This document shows, one piece after another, positions 25,822 through 34,387 of a stretch of 64,000 nucleotides of DNA (its first letter is position 1; the number at the start of each line of letters is the position of its first letter). Under the pieces are notes generated by a model. That model did no database searches. It had not been told where the DNA came from and saw only the letters and a program-made list of their open reading frames with translations. The position numbers and the translations under genes were made by a program. Origin of the DNA: Geoalkalibacter ferrihydriticus DSM 17813 (lineage in GTDB: Bacteria; Desulfobacterota; Desulfuromonadia; Desulfuromonadales; Geoalkalibacteraceae); assembly GCF_000820505.1 (NCBI RefSeq), contig NZ_JWJD01000002.1, forward strand, positions 209,153 to 273,152, in the 5' to 3' direction.

Positions 25822-26016
25822 ATGAAAGAAAGTAAAAGCGATAAATACCTCTCTATCTGGCAGGTTACAACAATGGTCAACTTAAGCAAGGCAACAATTT
25901 ATAGAATGATCCAGTCAGGAGATTTTCCTGGGGCATATCGGCTCAGCCCAAAGCGTGTAGGGTGGCTCCAGTCAGAGATTCAGGGGTGGATGACAGGTCG
26001 AAAAAAAATGGCCTAG
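25822..26016 (+). CDS. AlpA-family MerR-like HTH protein (prophage/island regulator)
   Basis: 64 aa. YLSIWQVTTMVNLSKATIYRMIQSGDFPG is the typical AlpA winged-HTH start, followed by YRLSPKRVGWLQSEIQGWM. Such proteins act as excisionases or activators of integrase genes in P4-like islands. GGAGG lies 4-5 nt before the ATG. It is one of only two plus-strand genes here, next to the cut sigma-54 activator and 175 bp from tRNA-Leu. No integrase or att direct repeat was found, so it appears to be a leftover of an excised or decayed element. Confidence 0.85.
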   Translation: MKESKSDKYLSIWQVTTMVNLSKATIYRMIQSGDFPGAYRLSPKRVGWLQSEIQGWMTGRKKMA

Positions 26017-26042
26017 CATCAATCGACGTGTGCAGCACAACA

Positions 26043-26080
26043 CCGAAAGCCTCGGCAGAGACCTCTGCTGAGGCTTTCGG
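26043..26080 (+). terminator. Strong hairpin downstream of alpA-like gene
   Basis: CCGAAAGCCTCGGCAGA and TCTGCTGAGGCTTTCGG form a 17-bp stem with one mismatch and a 4-nt loop, 27 bp after the AlpA-like stop. There is no long T-run (CATTAAAAAGG follows). It could be a terminator or the border structure of the element. Just downstream, 26101-26122 repeats AACGGGGAC twice. Confidence 0.5.
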
Positions 26081-26191
26081 CATTAAAAAGGCAGAAAACA
26101 AACGGGGACCAGAACGGGGACTAGCGCAAAAAAAAGGCTCCACAGAGAATAAAGAAACGCAGAGATTAACGGTCTAACCACCTGTAATAAT

Positions 26192-26280
26192 TGGTGCCCG
26201 GGACGAGACTCGAACTCGTACAGGGGTTACCCCCCGAGGGATTTTAAGTCCCTTGTGTCTACCAATTCCACCACCCGGGC
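26192..26280 (-). tRNA. tRNA-Leu (TAA)
   Basis: On the minus strand the acceptor GCCCGGG pairs with CCCGGGC before an encoded CCA (89 nt with CCA). The D-arm GGTGGAATTGGTAGACAC, anticodon stem-loop GGGACTTAAAATCCC with anticodon TAA, a long class II variable arm CGGGGGGTAACCCCTG, and the T-arm GAGTTCGAGTCTC are all present. Its 3' end faces the AlpA-like gene, the usual side for island integration. Confidence 0.96.
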
Positions 26281-26363
26281 GAACGAGGGTGCTATTATGA
26301 AACAGATTGGCTTTGGTGTGTCAATCAAAAACCCATAATTCTAACCTGTCGAGGAAAAAAATC

Positions 26364-26801
26364 ATGGCCGGCGAAAACCTGCAATGCCCCAAGTGCGGAG
26401 CCATCGTGAAAACCTTTCGCAATCCTTTCCCCACGGTCGACATCATCATTTGCGTCGATAATAAGATCGTGCTTATCGAGCGCAAAAATCAGCCTCTGGG
26501 CTGGGCCTTACCGGGCGGCTTTGTCGATTACGGGGAAAGCCTGGAAGACGCGGCGAGGCGCGAGGCCAAGGAGGAAACGGGGCTGGACCTGAACAATATG
26601 CGCCAATTCCGCGCCTATTCCGACCCGAACCGCGATCCGCGGCAGCATAATATATCGATGGTGTTTATTGCCGAAGGCAAAGGGACGCTGCAAGGTGGAG
26701 ACGACGCGGCGCGGGCCGGGCTCTTCGATCTTGATGCCCTGCCCGCGCCGTTGTGTTTTGATCATGCGGAGATCCTGGGAGACTTTCGAGGCAGCCTCTA
26801 A
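26364..26801 (+). CDS. Nudix hydrolase (ADP-ribose pyrophosphatase-like)
   Basis: 145 aa. The N-terminus has a possible zinc knuckle fragment (CPKCGAIV), then [15 protein letters not shown] and a full Nudix box [24 protein letters not shown] matching Gx5Ex7REUxEExGU. It hydrolyses nucleoside diphosphate derivatives; the exact substrate (ADP-ribose, NADH or a nucleotide) is not determinable. ATG 26364 follows GAGGAAAAAAATC; an upstream in-frame ATG at 26307 lies in the tRNA-proximal region and adds an unrelated 19-residue tail, so I prefer the inner start. Confidence 0.88.
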   Translation: MAGENLQCPKCGAIVKTFRNPFPTVDIIICVDNKIVLIERKNQPLGWALPGGFVDYGESLEDAARREAKEETGLDLNNMRQFRAYSDPNRDPRQHNISMVFIAEGKGTLQGGDDAARAGLFDLDALPAPLCFDHAEILGDFRGSL

Positions 26802-26857
26802 TTTCTACCAGTAATATGCACTGAAAGCCTTCATGGACGTTCCCCGTAAAAACCTCA

Positions 26858-28912
26858 TCAGGGCTCAGTCAACCACCCCGTGCCGAACGGTGAAGGGATA
26901 CGGGGGGTATCGTTGAGTAAGTAGCCCAGGCCCGTATTGAAAATTGCCTGAGCCTCGCTACCCGAAACAGTCGTGCCGGCTTGCAATTCAACATTCACCC
27001 ATCCACCGTAGGATTTAGGGTAGACCACCTGAAAGGCGGCAAGCCCGTTTTCATCCGTCGTCACGGATAGCGGAATACTGGCGACATTGCCCGGGTCAAG
27101 GCGCCCGTTCAGGTCTGGGTCGGCATTACCAAGCGGGGGCAGAGGCTCATCGGCTGGGTCCATAAGCTGATACTGGCCTGCATCAAGGTAGTATGCAGGA
27201 ACACGATCCGTTACACCGATGACACTTCCTGAGTCATCAAAGATGAAGGTGGTATACAAGTAGCCGATGGCACCATCCTCGTCTTCATCGAGAATGCCGT
27301 TACGGTTTCTGTCTTCGTTGGCGAAAAATCCCGTCGACAAGTTAGTGTTGTTATCCAGCCAGATACCTGTATGAAAAAAGCGCGGGTAAATTCCGAGATT
27401 CACGTTCTGATCAGCCATGGCATTGCCGTTATTGTCCGTAACTAGAACCGTCACGGGAAGTGCATAAGCGACAGGGAAGCCATTGCTCTGTTCAACCGAT
27501 ATGACATTGGTCATACCGAATACAATTTGGGCTGTCTGCTGACCAATCGTCAATCGGGTTTCGCCAAGAACACCATCCAATCCTTCCACCGTTGCTCGAA
27601 TTACGACGCCGTTTTGCGCAGAAGTCGCCCCACCGCTAATAAAAGTAGTGGCTGCCATGCCGGACTCATCGGTGAGAACAGTGATTGGTGTGAGAGTTTC
27701 CCCTCCACCGGGTCCGTCTACGAGTTGAAAAGTCACCAGTTTGCCCTGAACAGCTTGATTGAATTGATCGCGAACCGTGGCACGAATGGTTGACGTTGAG
27801 GAAACATCCCCGACACTTGGAGCAATCGCCGTGGGAAAGGCTTGGAGGTCGATTCGATTGGGATTCTGGGCTCGAACGTCTAAAACAATCGAATCACTAA
27901 AGCCGCCCGAAGCACTGACTTGGATCGTAACGGGTGCAGCGTTGTTCGGGGCATTGAATAAAACCGTCGTCTCACCCTGAGCGTTTGTCGTAGCAGTAAC
28001 CGCAGAGGTGCCGCTGGCGGAAAAAGTGCCGGCCATGGCGACAAAATTGAGGTTCCCACCATTGACCGGCGCACCTTGATCATCGAGCCAACGAACGGCA
28101 AGCTCAATCCCGGTCGTTCCCGTGGCATAGATCGCATCGGAGGTCGGCGAAATAAACCCAAAGGTCTCATTGGAAACGTTAATGGAAACGGATCTCTCAA
28201 CTCCGAGGCCGGCGATGGTGACAACGTCCTCACCCGTAACCGTGCCGGAAAGGGTTGCCGTGAAATTTCCCGTTGTGCTGCTGGTGTTAAAAGTGATGCT
28301 GTTCCCTGAAGGAGAACCGCCGGGAGCGGTCAGAACATTTCCAAGTTTTGACGTAAGCGTCACCTGAGCACCGCGAACAGGCTGCCCACCGGCGTCCGCA
28401 GCGGAACCAGACAGTGTGGCCGCGTCGATCCCATCGGCTGAAATGGATGACTTATTGGTTTGAAGATTGAGAGTGGTCCCAACGATAGAAATTGGGATTT
28501 CACGACTTGTACCGCCCGAAGACGCGGTAATAGAAGCCACCTGCACTCGCTTTTCATCTCCGGCTCGGAAGGTGACCTGCGCTTCTCCGGCCTCATTGGT
28601 TGTTACCAAGCTCGCACTGAGCAGACCGGCCGACGCGGACAAACTGATCGGCGCATTTGAAACCGCGGCATTGCCGGAATTTTTCGCAATAACAGTTAGG
28701 GTCACAATATCTGAGGTGTTGGTATTGACGGTAAACTTACTTGCGCTAATGCCCAAGGTCGCTACCGCAGGATTCGTGACAACAGGTTCGTCATCACCTC
28801 CCAGTCCCGGATTTGAACCATCTGAACTTGAGTCGATTTCTCCGCATCCCGCCACTATCAGCGAAAGGGTGACAAAAAAAGGCACTAACCAACCCCAAAA
28901 TTGCTTCCTCAC
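26858..28912 (-). CDS. Bacterial Ig-like (Big/invasin-type) repeat lipoprotein
   Basis: About 684 aa. The GTG start at 28912 has AAGGAGG 8 nt upstream, followed by a signal peptide with lipobox VAGC. The rest is consecutive Ig-like units of the Big_1/invasin type (VTLTVIAKNSGNAAVSNAPI, TTNEAGEAQVTFRAG, ATVRDQFNQAVQGKLVTFQL, VTDNNGNAMADQNV). Near the C-terminus are calcium-loop-like stretches (DRNRNGILDEDEDG, NADPDLNGRLDPG). Such proteins are cell-surface adhesins or structural spacers; no enzymatic domain is seen. It stands alone, separated from mqnA by 165 bp. Confidence 0.82.
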   Translation of the reverse strand: MRKQFWGWLVPFFVTLSLIVAGCGEIDSSSDGSNPGLGGDDEPVVTNPAVATLGISASKFTVNTNTSDIVTLTVIAKNSGNAAVSNAPISLSASAGLLSASLVTTNEAGEAQVTFRAGDEKRVQVASITASSGGTSREIPISIVGTTLNLQTNKSSISADGIDAATLSGSAADAGGQPVRGAQVTLTSKLGNVLTAPGGSPSGNSITFNTSSTTGNFTATLSGTVTGEDVVTIAGLGVERSVSINVSNETFGFISPTSDAIYATGTTGIELAVRWLDDQGAPVNGGNLNFVAMAGTFSASGTSAVTATTNAQGETTVLFNAPNNAAPVTIQVSASGGFSDSIVLDVRAQNPNRIDLQAFPTAIAPSVGDVSSTSTIRATVRDQFNQAVQGKLVTFQLVDGPGGGETLTPITVLTDESGMAATTFISGGATSAQNGVVIRATVEGLDGVLGETRLTIGQQTAQIVFGMTNVISVEQSNGFPVAYALPVTVLVTDNNGNAMADQNVNLGIYPRFFHTGIWLDNNTNLSTGFFANEDRNRNGILDEDEDGAIGYLYTTFIFDDSGSVIGVTDRVPAYYLDAGQYQLMDPADEPLPPLGNADPDLNGRLDPGNVASIPLSVTTDENGLAAFQVVYPKSYGGWVNVELQAGTTVSGSEAQAIFNTGLGYLLNDTPRIPSPFGTGWLTEP

Positions 28913-29077
28913 TTGAAACCCTCCTTGAAATGCGGATTGTTTAATTGGTACAAACACCTATACCCTTTTAGCCTTTTAAGCAAAGTTATGAAACCTTGGA
29001 ATTATTATGAGTTCTCCAGGAAAAGAAAAATCGATTCCAGTTGAGCGCACGGGATCTTCCGTTTGCCACGCAACCGT

Positions 29078-29938
29078 TCATGCAAAAATGACGCCTTTGA
29101 CATCAAAATCAATTCCGTTTGAAAAAAATTCCATCTCAGGCCGAGTTTCGATCAGGCCATGTTGGTGGCAGAGGCGGAAGTAAAGATCAAGCCCCTTCAG
29201 GTGTTTTGCATCCAGTCCATAAGACATGCAGCGCCAATAAGCGCAGATATCCGCCGGTTCAAACCAGGTGTTTTCCGGCACAGTCAGTGCCATTTCCTCG
29301 AGGCAAGAGAAGGCCTGTTCCAGAGAATGTTCGAGTTGCTCGGTTAAAGCGATGAGTTGGTCGCGTTTGCGCATTGCCGCTTCGCGGCGCAAAATCCACA
29401 AAGCGAAGACAAAAGGCAGACCGGTTTTTTTGAACCAGAGCTCACCCAAGTCATAAATCCGACAAGCGCCAAGAAAGCGTCGCGCGCCGCGCAAAGCGCG
29501 GTCCCCGATGAGCAAAGCGGGTCGGCCCCGGGCTATCTGCTCTTCAACCGAGGTTTCGCCGACCTGAAAACGTGCCCCGGTCACGCCGTAGAATTCCCAC
29601 AGCAGAACACGCAACAAATTAACCGAAGTCGCCGATTCGCCGGTCAGGGCAATATCGCGATCATCAAGCTCTTCAAGGGGACAGGGAGAAAACAGCAGTA
29701 CACTTTGCACCGGGCCCAGAGAACTGATGGAAAGGCCCGGCAACAGAAGATAATCCTGCCAGTGAGCGCCGTATTCAAAGGAAGACGATGGGCAGACGTC
29801 GATCCGTCCCTCGTGCAGCAGACGATTGAGCGTGGAGGGTACGCCCTTGACCAATTCCCCACCAAATCCGGTATTAGCCAGGTGATGAAAAAAAGGCGCG
29901 CAGTTGAGGTAGCTGATCTGACCGACAATGAGGCTCAC
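29078..29938 (-). CDS. mqnA: Chorismate dehydratase MqnA (futalosine menaquinone pathway)
   Basis: 286 aa. Matches the MqnA/MqnD periplasmic-binding-like fold: VGQISYLNCAPFFHHL, VPSTLNRLLHEGRIDVCPSSSFEY, SISSLGPVQSVLLFS, ALTGESATSVNLL, LLIGDRAL and DLGELWFKKTGLPFVFALW. MqnA dehydrates chorismate to 3-enolpyruvyl-benzoate, the first step of the futalosine route to menaquinone, the expected quinone in anaerobically respiring Desulfuromonadales. It overlaps the TolC-like gene by 4 bp. Other mqn genes are not in the window. Confidence 0.9.
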   Translation of the reverse strand: MSLIVGQISYLNCAPFFHHLANTGFGGELVKGVPSTLNRLLHEGRIDVCPSSSFEYGAHWQDYLLLPGLSISSLGPVQSVLLFSPCPLEELDDRDIALTGESATSVNLLRVLLWEFYGVTGARFQVGETSVEEQIARGRPALLIGDRALRGARRFLGACRIYDLGELWFKKTGLPFVFALWILRREAAMRKRDQLIALTEQLEHSLEQAFSCLEEMALTVPENTWFEPADICAYWRCMSYGLDAKHLKGLDLYFRLCHQHGLIETRPEMEFFSNGIDFDVKGVIFA

Positions 29939-31458
29939 GGCGCGGCGACTCCCAGCAAGGGGCGATCCTGGCGCGCGGACACGGGCGCGACAAAGCGGAT
30001 CCGCTCTTCCTCCAGCAGCAGACCGCTGACGCGCAGATAATCGGTGATGGCGCGGTTGTAATCGGCCAGGGCAGCACTCTCATCGAAGCGCGCGGCGGCC
30101 AGATCGTCCTCCCCTTCGAGCACGTCGCGGGTGGTGGCCAAACCGACTTCCTTGCGCTTGAGAAGCGTGCGCAGCTTTTCCTCGGCCAGGCGGCGGCCGC
30201 TGCGCGCCGCTTCAATTTTTTTATCGCTGACGTCGATAAGACGCAGAGCCGCGCGGATTTCACGGCGCGCCTCTTCCTTGAGTTGCGCCAGGCGCGCCTG
30301 CTCGCCCTTGAGCTGCAGATCGGCGCGCTGCAACGCGTTGCGCGCCTCGCGGTTGCCAAGGGGATAGCTTAAACGCACGCCGATTTCCCAGTTCTCCAGA
30401 TCGTCGCTGGTCAAACCGTCGACGGATTGGCCGAATTCCTCTTCCAGGGAGAGGCGGGCATAGCTGGCCTGCACGTCGACCCGTGGCAGAGTCTGGTTGC
30501 GTGCCACCTGCCGGGAAATGTCGAGCCGTTCCAGTTGGCGCAGCCGGCGCATAAGGTCGGGACGCTTCTCCACCGCCGCGGCATAGCCTGTTTCTTCGTC
30601 AAAATGCACCTGCGGCCGCTCTAGCGCGACATCTTGTGGTGCGACGGGATCGGGGGCGTTGATGAGTTGGGCGAGCACATCGAGAGCATCGAAGTAGGCG
30701 CGTTGGACATCGAGGAAATCACGCTCGCGCTGGCGCAAACCAACCTCCGCCTCAAGATTTTCAATGGGAGGCAAAACGCCGGCATCGACGCGGGCGCGGT
30801 TTTCTCCCAGAATTGTTTTGGCCAACTCCACCGAAGTGCGCCGGTATTCCATATCTTGGCGTAGTTGCAACGCCTCGATCCAGGCGTTGCGCACCTGGGC
30901 GATGACGTCAAACGCCCTTTCGCGCAAATCCTGCACGGAAACTTCCAGATCCTTGGCGGCGAACAGGATGTCCTGCTCGGTGACGGTGCGGCCGAAATCG
31001 CGCAGGAGCGGTTGCACCAGACTGAAACGCAGTTCACCCTGGTAGGCGGGATTAACCAGCAGAAGATCATTGCTGCTGTATTCTCTGCGCGTCCTCCAGG
31101 AAGCGATTAAATCCGTGCCGAGGGGTATTTTTTGACCAATTGCCAGATCGGTGTCACGAAACCTTGTACGCGTAATTGGCTCGGTACTGAGAAATTCTAA
31201 GTTTGTAAAGGAGCGATTACGGCCTTCACTCACACCACCCTCGACCCTTGGATCGTAAATCCCGTAGGCGCCGCGCAGAGCCGCCTCACCGGCACGAGTG
31301 TCATAGGTCTGCGCCTGGATGTCGAGGTTTTCCTCCAGCGCCATGCGCACCAGGGTTTTCAGATCAATTTGTCGCGGCTCCTCGGCGCCCAAAACGGGAG
31401 CGAAGGATATCACCAGAAATATCGCCGCAACGAGCAGACCGGCCCGGACCATAGTCAT
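29935..31458 (-). CDS. TolC-family outer membrane efflux protein
   Basis: 507 aa with signal peptide (LLVAAIFLVISFAPVLGAEE). Two OEP repeats: about residues 35-240 (LVRMALEENLDIQAQTYDTRAGEAALRGAYGIYDPRVEGG) and about 280-480 (RPDLMRRLRQLERLDISRQVARNQTLPRVDVQASYARL, IGVRLSYPLGNREARNALQRADLQ) with long helical coiled-coil stretches. It forms a trimeric outer-membrane channel for an efflux pump or type I secretion. No adaptor or inner-membrane pump is encoded beside it; it precedes mqnA with a 4-bp overlap. Confidence 0.9.
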   Translation of the reverse strand: MTMVRAGLLVAAIFLVISFAPVLGAEEPRQIDLKTLVRMALEENLDIQAQTYDTRAGEAALRGAYGIYDPRVEGGVSEGRNRSFTNLEFLSTEPITRTRFRDTDLAIGQKIPLGTDLIASWRTRREYSSNDLLLVNPAYQGELRFSLVQPLLRDFGRTVTEQDILFAAKDLEVSVQDLRERAFDVIAQVRNAWIEALQLRQDMEYRRTSVELAKTILGENRARVDAGVLPPIENLEAEVGLRQRERDFLDVQRAYFDALDVLAQLINAPDPVAPQDVALERPQVHFDEETGYAAAVEKRPDLMRRLRQLERLDISRQVARNQTLPRVDVQASYARLSLEEEFGQSVDGLTSDDLENWEIGVRLSYPLGNREARNALQRADLQLKGEQARLAQLKEEARREIRAALRLIDVSDKKIEAARSGRRLAEEKLRTLLKRKEVGLATTRDVLEGEDDLAAARFDESAALADYNRAITDYLRVSGLLLEEERIRFVAPVSARQDRPLLGVAAP

Positions 31459-31542
31459 CGCCTTTGCTTTCTCAAGTTATTTTTCAACGGCAGATCATAC
31501 CGCGCAACGCCGAATTTTTCAAAATCCAAAAAAAAAAGAGGA

Positions 31543-32376
31543 TCAGGTCAGGCCGCGCAAATTCCACGACTCACAGCCATAGCGCGTCGCAACCAACTCC
31601 TGGGCGCGGGCCAGTTCCACGGGACTGAGATCAGAGTCTTCCAGAGTCAGCCCGAGGACGGCGGCAAAGCTTTCTACAAAGAGCGTTTCAAGCGAGTCTA
31701 TGTTGAGGGGCGGATGGTGCCAGCGATTGATCCAACCGACGCTCTGTTCCAGGTGGCGCAGGGCGACGGAGCGAGGTTTGGCATCTTCGGGGTTGAGAAG
31801 GTCCCAGAGCCGTTCGAGGTCGAGATCCAGCGGAATGGAGCCATGCTGCAAAAAAGCACCGCCCTGGCGTTTCTGGGCGCCGCCGGTGAGTTTGCGGCCC
31901 GCGCAGAGGATCTCATAGCTCGATGGAACGCTAAAACAGACGCTGGAGGCACCATCGGCCTGCGCCCCATGAAAGCGGCTTCGGCCCGACACCAGACGCC
32001 CGTCGATGCCCAACCGGGCAAACAGGGCCAGCAGAGGAGCAGCGATGACGCGGTAATTTTCCAGGACACCGCCGGAAAAAACGCCCCCTTGTTCCGGCGC
32101 CACCACGGCATAGGTCAGTTCATGCTGATGCAGCACCGCACGTCCACCGGTGATGCGCCGCACCACCTCGACACCCTGACGACGGCAGGCCGTCAGATTG
32201 ACCTGATCCGTGCCCCGTTGGGCGTAGCCGAGACTCACAGCGGCTGGTTGCCAGCGGTAAAGGCGCAGCAACGGCGGACAACGGCCGGCCGCAACCGATT
32301 CGAGCAGGGCCTCGTCCACCGCCATGTTCCAGGCTCCGTTTGCCGGTGAGGTACGGAGCAAACGCCAGCGATCCAT
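31543..32376 (-). CDS. Lipoate/octanoate protein transferase (LplA/LipM family)
   Basis: 277 aa. BPL/LplA fold: NMAVDEALLE, LRLYRWQPAAVSLGYAQR, VVRRITGGRAVLHQHELTYAVV and CAGRKLTGGAQKRQGGAFLQHGSIPLDLD. SSVCFSVPSSYEI places a Cys where LipM-type octanoyltransferases carry the catalytic Cys, so octanoyl transfer is possible; ligation of free lipoate is the alternative. It attaches a lipoyl precursor to 2-oxoacid dehydrogenase or glycine-cleavage proteins. It lies just after the accC terminator and GGGGAA precedes ATG 32376, so it may be read through or have its own promoter. Confidence 0.82.
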   Translation of the reverse strand: MDRWRLLRTSPANGAWNMAVDEALLESVAAGRCPPLLRLYRWQPAAVSLGYAQRGTDQVNLTACRRQGVEVVRRITGGRAVLHQHELTYAVVAPEQGGVFSGGVLENYRVIAAPLLALFARLGIDGRLVSGRSRFHGAQADGASSVCFSVPSSYEILCAGRKLTGGAQKRQGGAFLQHGSIPLDLDLERLWDLLNPEDAKPRSVALRHLEQSVGWINRWHHPPLNIDSLETLFVESFAAVLGLTLEDSDLSPVELARAQELVATRYGCESWNLRGLT

Positions 32377-32388
32377 GGATTCCCCATG

Positions 32389-32414
32389 AAAAAAGGCCGG
32401 GGTAAGCCGGCCTT
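32389..32414 (-). terminator. Rho-independent terminator after accC
   Basis: On the minus strand AAGGCCGG, a 6-nt loop, then CCGGCCTT followed by TTTT. It lies in the 53-bp gap between the accC stop and the lipoate transferase start. Confidence 0.85.
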
Positions 32415-32429
32415 GATAGAAAACAATGA

Positions 32430-33767
32430 TTAGAGAATGACGCGTTCCAGGAATCCCGTATCCACATCACCTTCAATGAATTCCTTGCTGCGCATGACTT
32501 TCTGATGGAAAGAGATGGTGGTTTTGATGCCCTCGATGATGTATTCGTCAAGCGCCGTAGACATCTTCTTGATGGCCTCTTCCCGTGTTTCGGCGTGCAC
32601 GATGAGTTTGGCGATCATGGAATCATAATGGGGCAGCACCTTGTACTGGTCGTAAACGCCGCTGTCGACACGCACTCCCAACCCGCCGGGCGGATGGTAG
32701 CCGACGATCTTGCCCGGAAAGGGCGTGAACTTTTCCGGATCTTCGGCATTGATGCGACATTCGATGGCATGGCCGCGAATCTGAATGTCCTCCTGCCGAA
32801 AACGCAAGGGGTGGCCGGCGGCAATACGAATCTGCTCTTTGATGATGTCGATGCCGGTGACCATTTCGGTCACGGGGTGCTCGACCTGCACCCGCGTGTT
32901 CATTTCCATGAAATAAAAGCTCTTGTCCTGATCAAGAAGAAATTCAACGGTGCCGACGCTGGAATAATCGACGGCCTTGGCCGCGTCCACCGCGCATTTC
33001 CCCATTCTCTGACGCAGATCTTCGCTGAGTACGGGACAGGGGGCCTCTTCGATCAGCTTCTGGTGCCGACGTTGAATGGAGCAGTCGCGCTCGCCGAGAT
33101 GAATGACGTTGCCGTGCTTGTCGGCCATGATCTGAATTTCGACATGCCGCGGACGCTCACAGTACTTTTCGATGTAGACTTCGGGATTGCCGAAGCCGCT
33201 CTGAGCTTCGGCGCGCGCGGTGGCAAACGCATTGGGCAAGGATGCCGGTGAATGGACCACCTTCATGCCGCGTCCGCCGCCGCCGGCGGTGGCCTTGATG
33301 ATGACCGGATAGCCGATCTGGGCGGCGATTTTCTTCGCCTCCTCGGCGTTCATGACACCTTCGGTGGTTCCCGGCAAGATCGGCACCCCGGCCTTGGTCA
33401 CCGTCTGGCGGGCGCTGATTTTATCCCCCATCAGACGCATGCTCTCAGGGCTGGGGCCGATGAAGGTCAGGCCGCACTGGGCGCAGATCTCGGCAAATTC
33501 AGCATTTTCGGAGAGAAAGCCGTATCCGGGGTGAATGGCGCTGGCGTCGGTGACTTCAGCGGCACTGATGATGGCCTTGATGTTGAGATAGCTCTTGGTG
33601 CTGGGCGCAGGCCCGATGCAGATGCTTTCGTCGGCCAGTTTGACGTGCAGCGACTCGCTGTCCACATCCGAGTGAACCGCGACGGTTTTGATGCCCAGTT
33701 CCTTACAGGCACGAATAACGCGGATGGCGATCTCTCCGCGATTGGCAATCAGAATCTTATTGAACAT
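32430..33767 (-). CDS. accC: Biotin carboxylase subunit of acetyl-CoA carboxylase
   Basis: 445 aa, normal length. [20 protein letters not shown] at the N-terminus, the ATP-grasp glycine loop [35 protein letters not shown], the active-site block [20 protein letters not shown] and CRINAEDP. It carboxylates biotin carried on AccB, the first half-reaction of malonyl-CoA formation. The gene follows accB by 68 bp, the last gene of the aroK-accC operon, and is followed by a clear terminator. Confidence 0.97.
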   Translation of the reverse strand: MFNKILIANRGEIAIRVIRACKELGIKTVAVHSDVDSESLHVKLADESICIGPAPSTKSYLNIKAIISAAEVTDASAIHPGYGFLSENAEFAEICAQCGLTFIGPSPESMRLMGDKISARQTVTKAGVPILPGTTEGVMNAEEAKKIAAQIGYPVIIKATAGGGGRGMKVVHSPASLPNAFATARAEAQSGFGNPEVYIEKYCERPRHVEIQIMADKHGNVIHLGERDCSIQRRHQKLIEEAPCPVLSEDLRQRMGKCAVDAAKAVDYSSVGTVEFLLDQDKSFYFMEMNTRVQVEHPVTEMVTGIDIIKEQIRIAAGHPLRFRQEDIQIRGHAIECRINAEDPEKFTPFPGKIVGYHPPGGLGVRVDSGVYDQYKVLPHYDSMIAKLIVHAETREEAIKKMSTALDEYIIEGIKTTISFHQKVMRSKEFIEGDVDTGFLERVIL

Positions 33768-33835
33768 GGTGGACTCCCGTGACGAGTGATCCGTGATCAG
33801 TGATCGGCGACATGCACCTCACCCTTCACCGGGTA

Positions 33836-34318
33836 TCAAAGACGCTCAACCAGAAACAAAGGATCACCGAATTCAACCGGTTGAGCATTCTCCTTGAGAA
33901 TCTCCACCACCTTGCATTTGAATTCGGCTTCAATTTCGTTCATCAGCTTCATGGCTTCGACGATGCAGAACACCTGGCCTTTGTCCACCACCGAACCGAC
34001 TTCGATATAAGGATCGGCATCGGGGGCGGGGGCGCGATAGAGGGTGCCGACGATGGGCGAGGTAATGGTTTCGTACTTGTCGCTGAGAGGCTTGGCGGTT
34101 TCAGCAGGAGCCGCGGCAGGGGCGGCAGGTGCTGCAGCAGGCGCGGCAGCCGGCGGCGCGTGCATGTACTGGGGCGCGGCCGGGGAAGAGACGTGGATGA
34201 TTTCCTGATTTTTCCCGCGCTTGATGAGAATTTTTTCGTCGGCGTTTTCCATCTCAAATTCGGTGATATCGGTTTCAGTGACCATTTTTATAAGAGTTTT
34301 GAGATCTTTGATTTCCAT
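33836..34318 (-). CDS. accB: Biotin carboxyl carrier protein of acetyl-CoA carboxylase
   Basis: 160 aa. An N-terminal helix (MEIKDLKTLIKMVTETDITEFEMEN split by DEKILIKRG), an Ala/Pro-rich linker (about residues 50-80) and the biotinyl domain with CIVEAMKLMNEIEAEF, where Lys in AMKLM is biotinylated. It carries carboxybiotin between AccC and the AccAD transferase. In many relatives efp lies between the M24 peptidase and accB; here only 69 bp separate them. Confidence 0.96.
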   Translation of the reverse strand: MEIKDLKTLIKMVTETDITEFEMENADEKILIKRGKNQEIIHVSSPAAPQYMHAPPAAAPAAAPAAPAAAPAETAKPLSDKYETITSPIVGTLYRAPAPDADPYIEVGSVVDKGQVFCIVEAMKLMNEIEAEFKCKVVEILKENAQPVEFGDPLFLVERL

Positions 34319-34387
34319 TCAGCTTTCCTCCTGGAGAGATTAAGCCCCTGGCAGGGGCGATGCAACTTCGGTCCCGAAAACAGCCGG

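Noticed and set aside
31369-32349. 326-codon open frame on plus
   Set aside because: Runs across the tolC-like gene start, an intergenic gap and the antisense of the lipoate transferase; no motif.
32505-33782. 248- and 176-codon frames on plus
   Set aside because: Antisense to accC, which is intact and conserved throughout.
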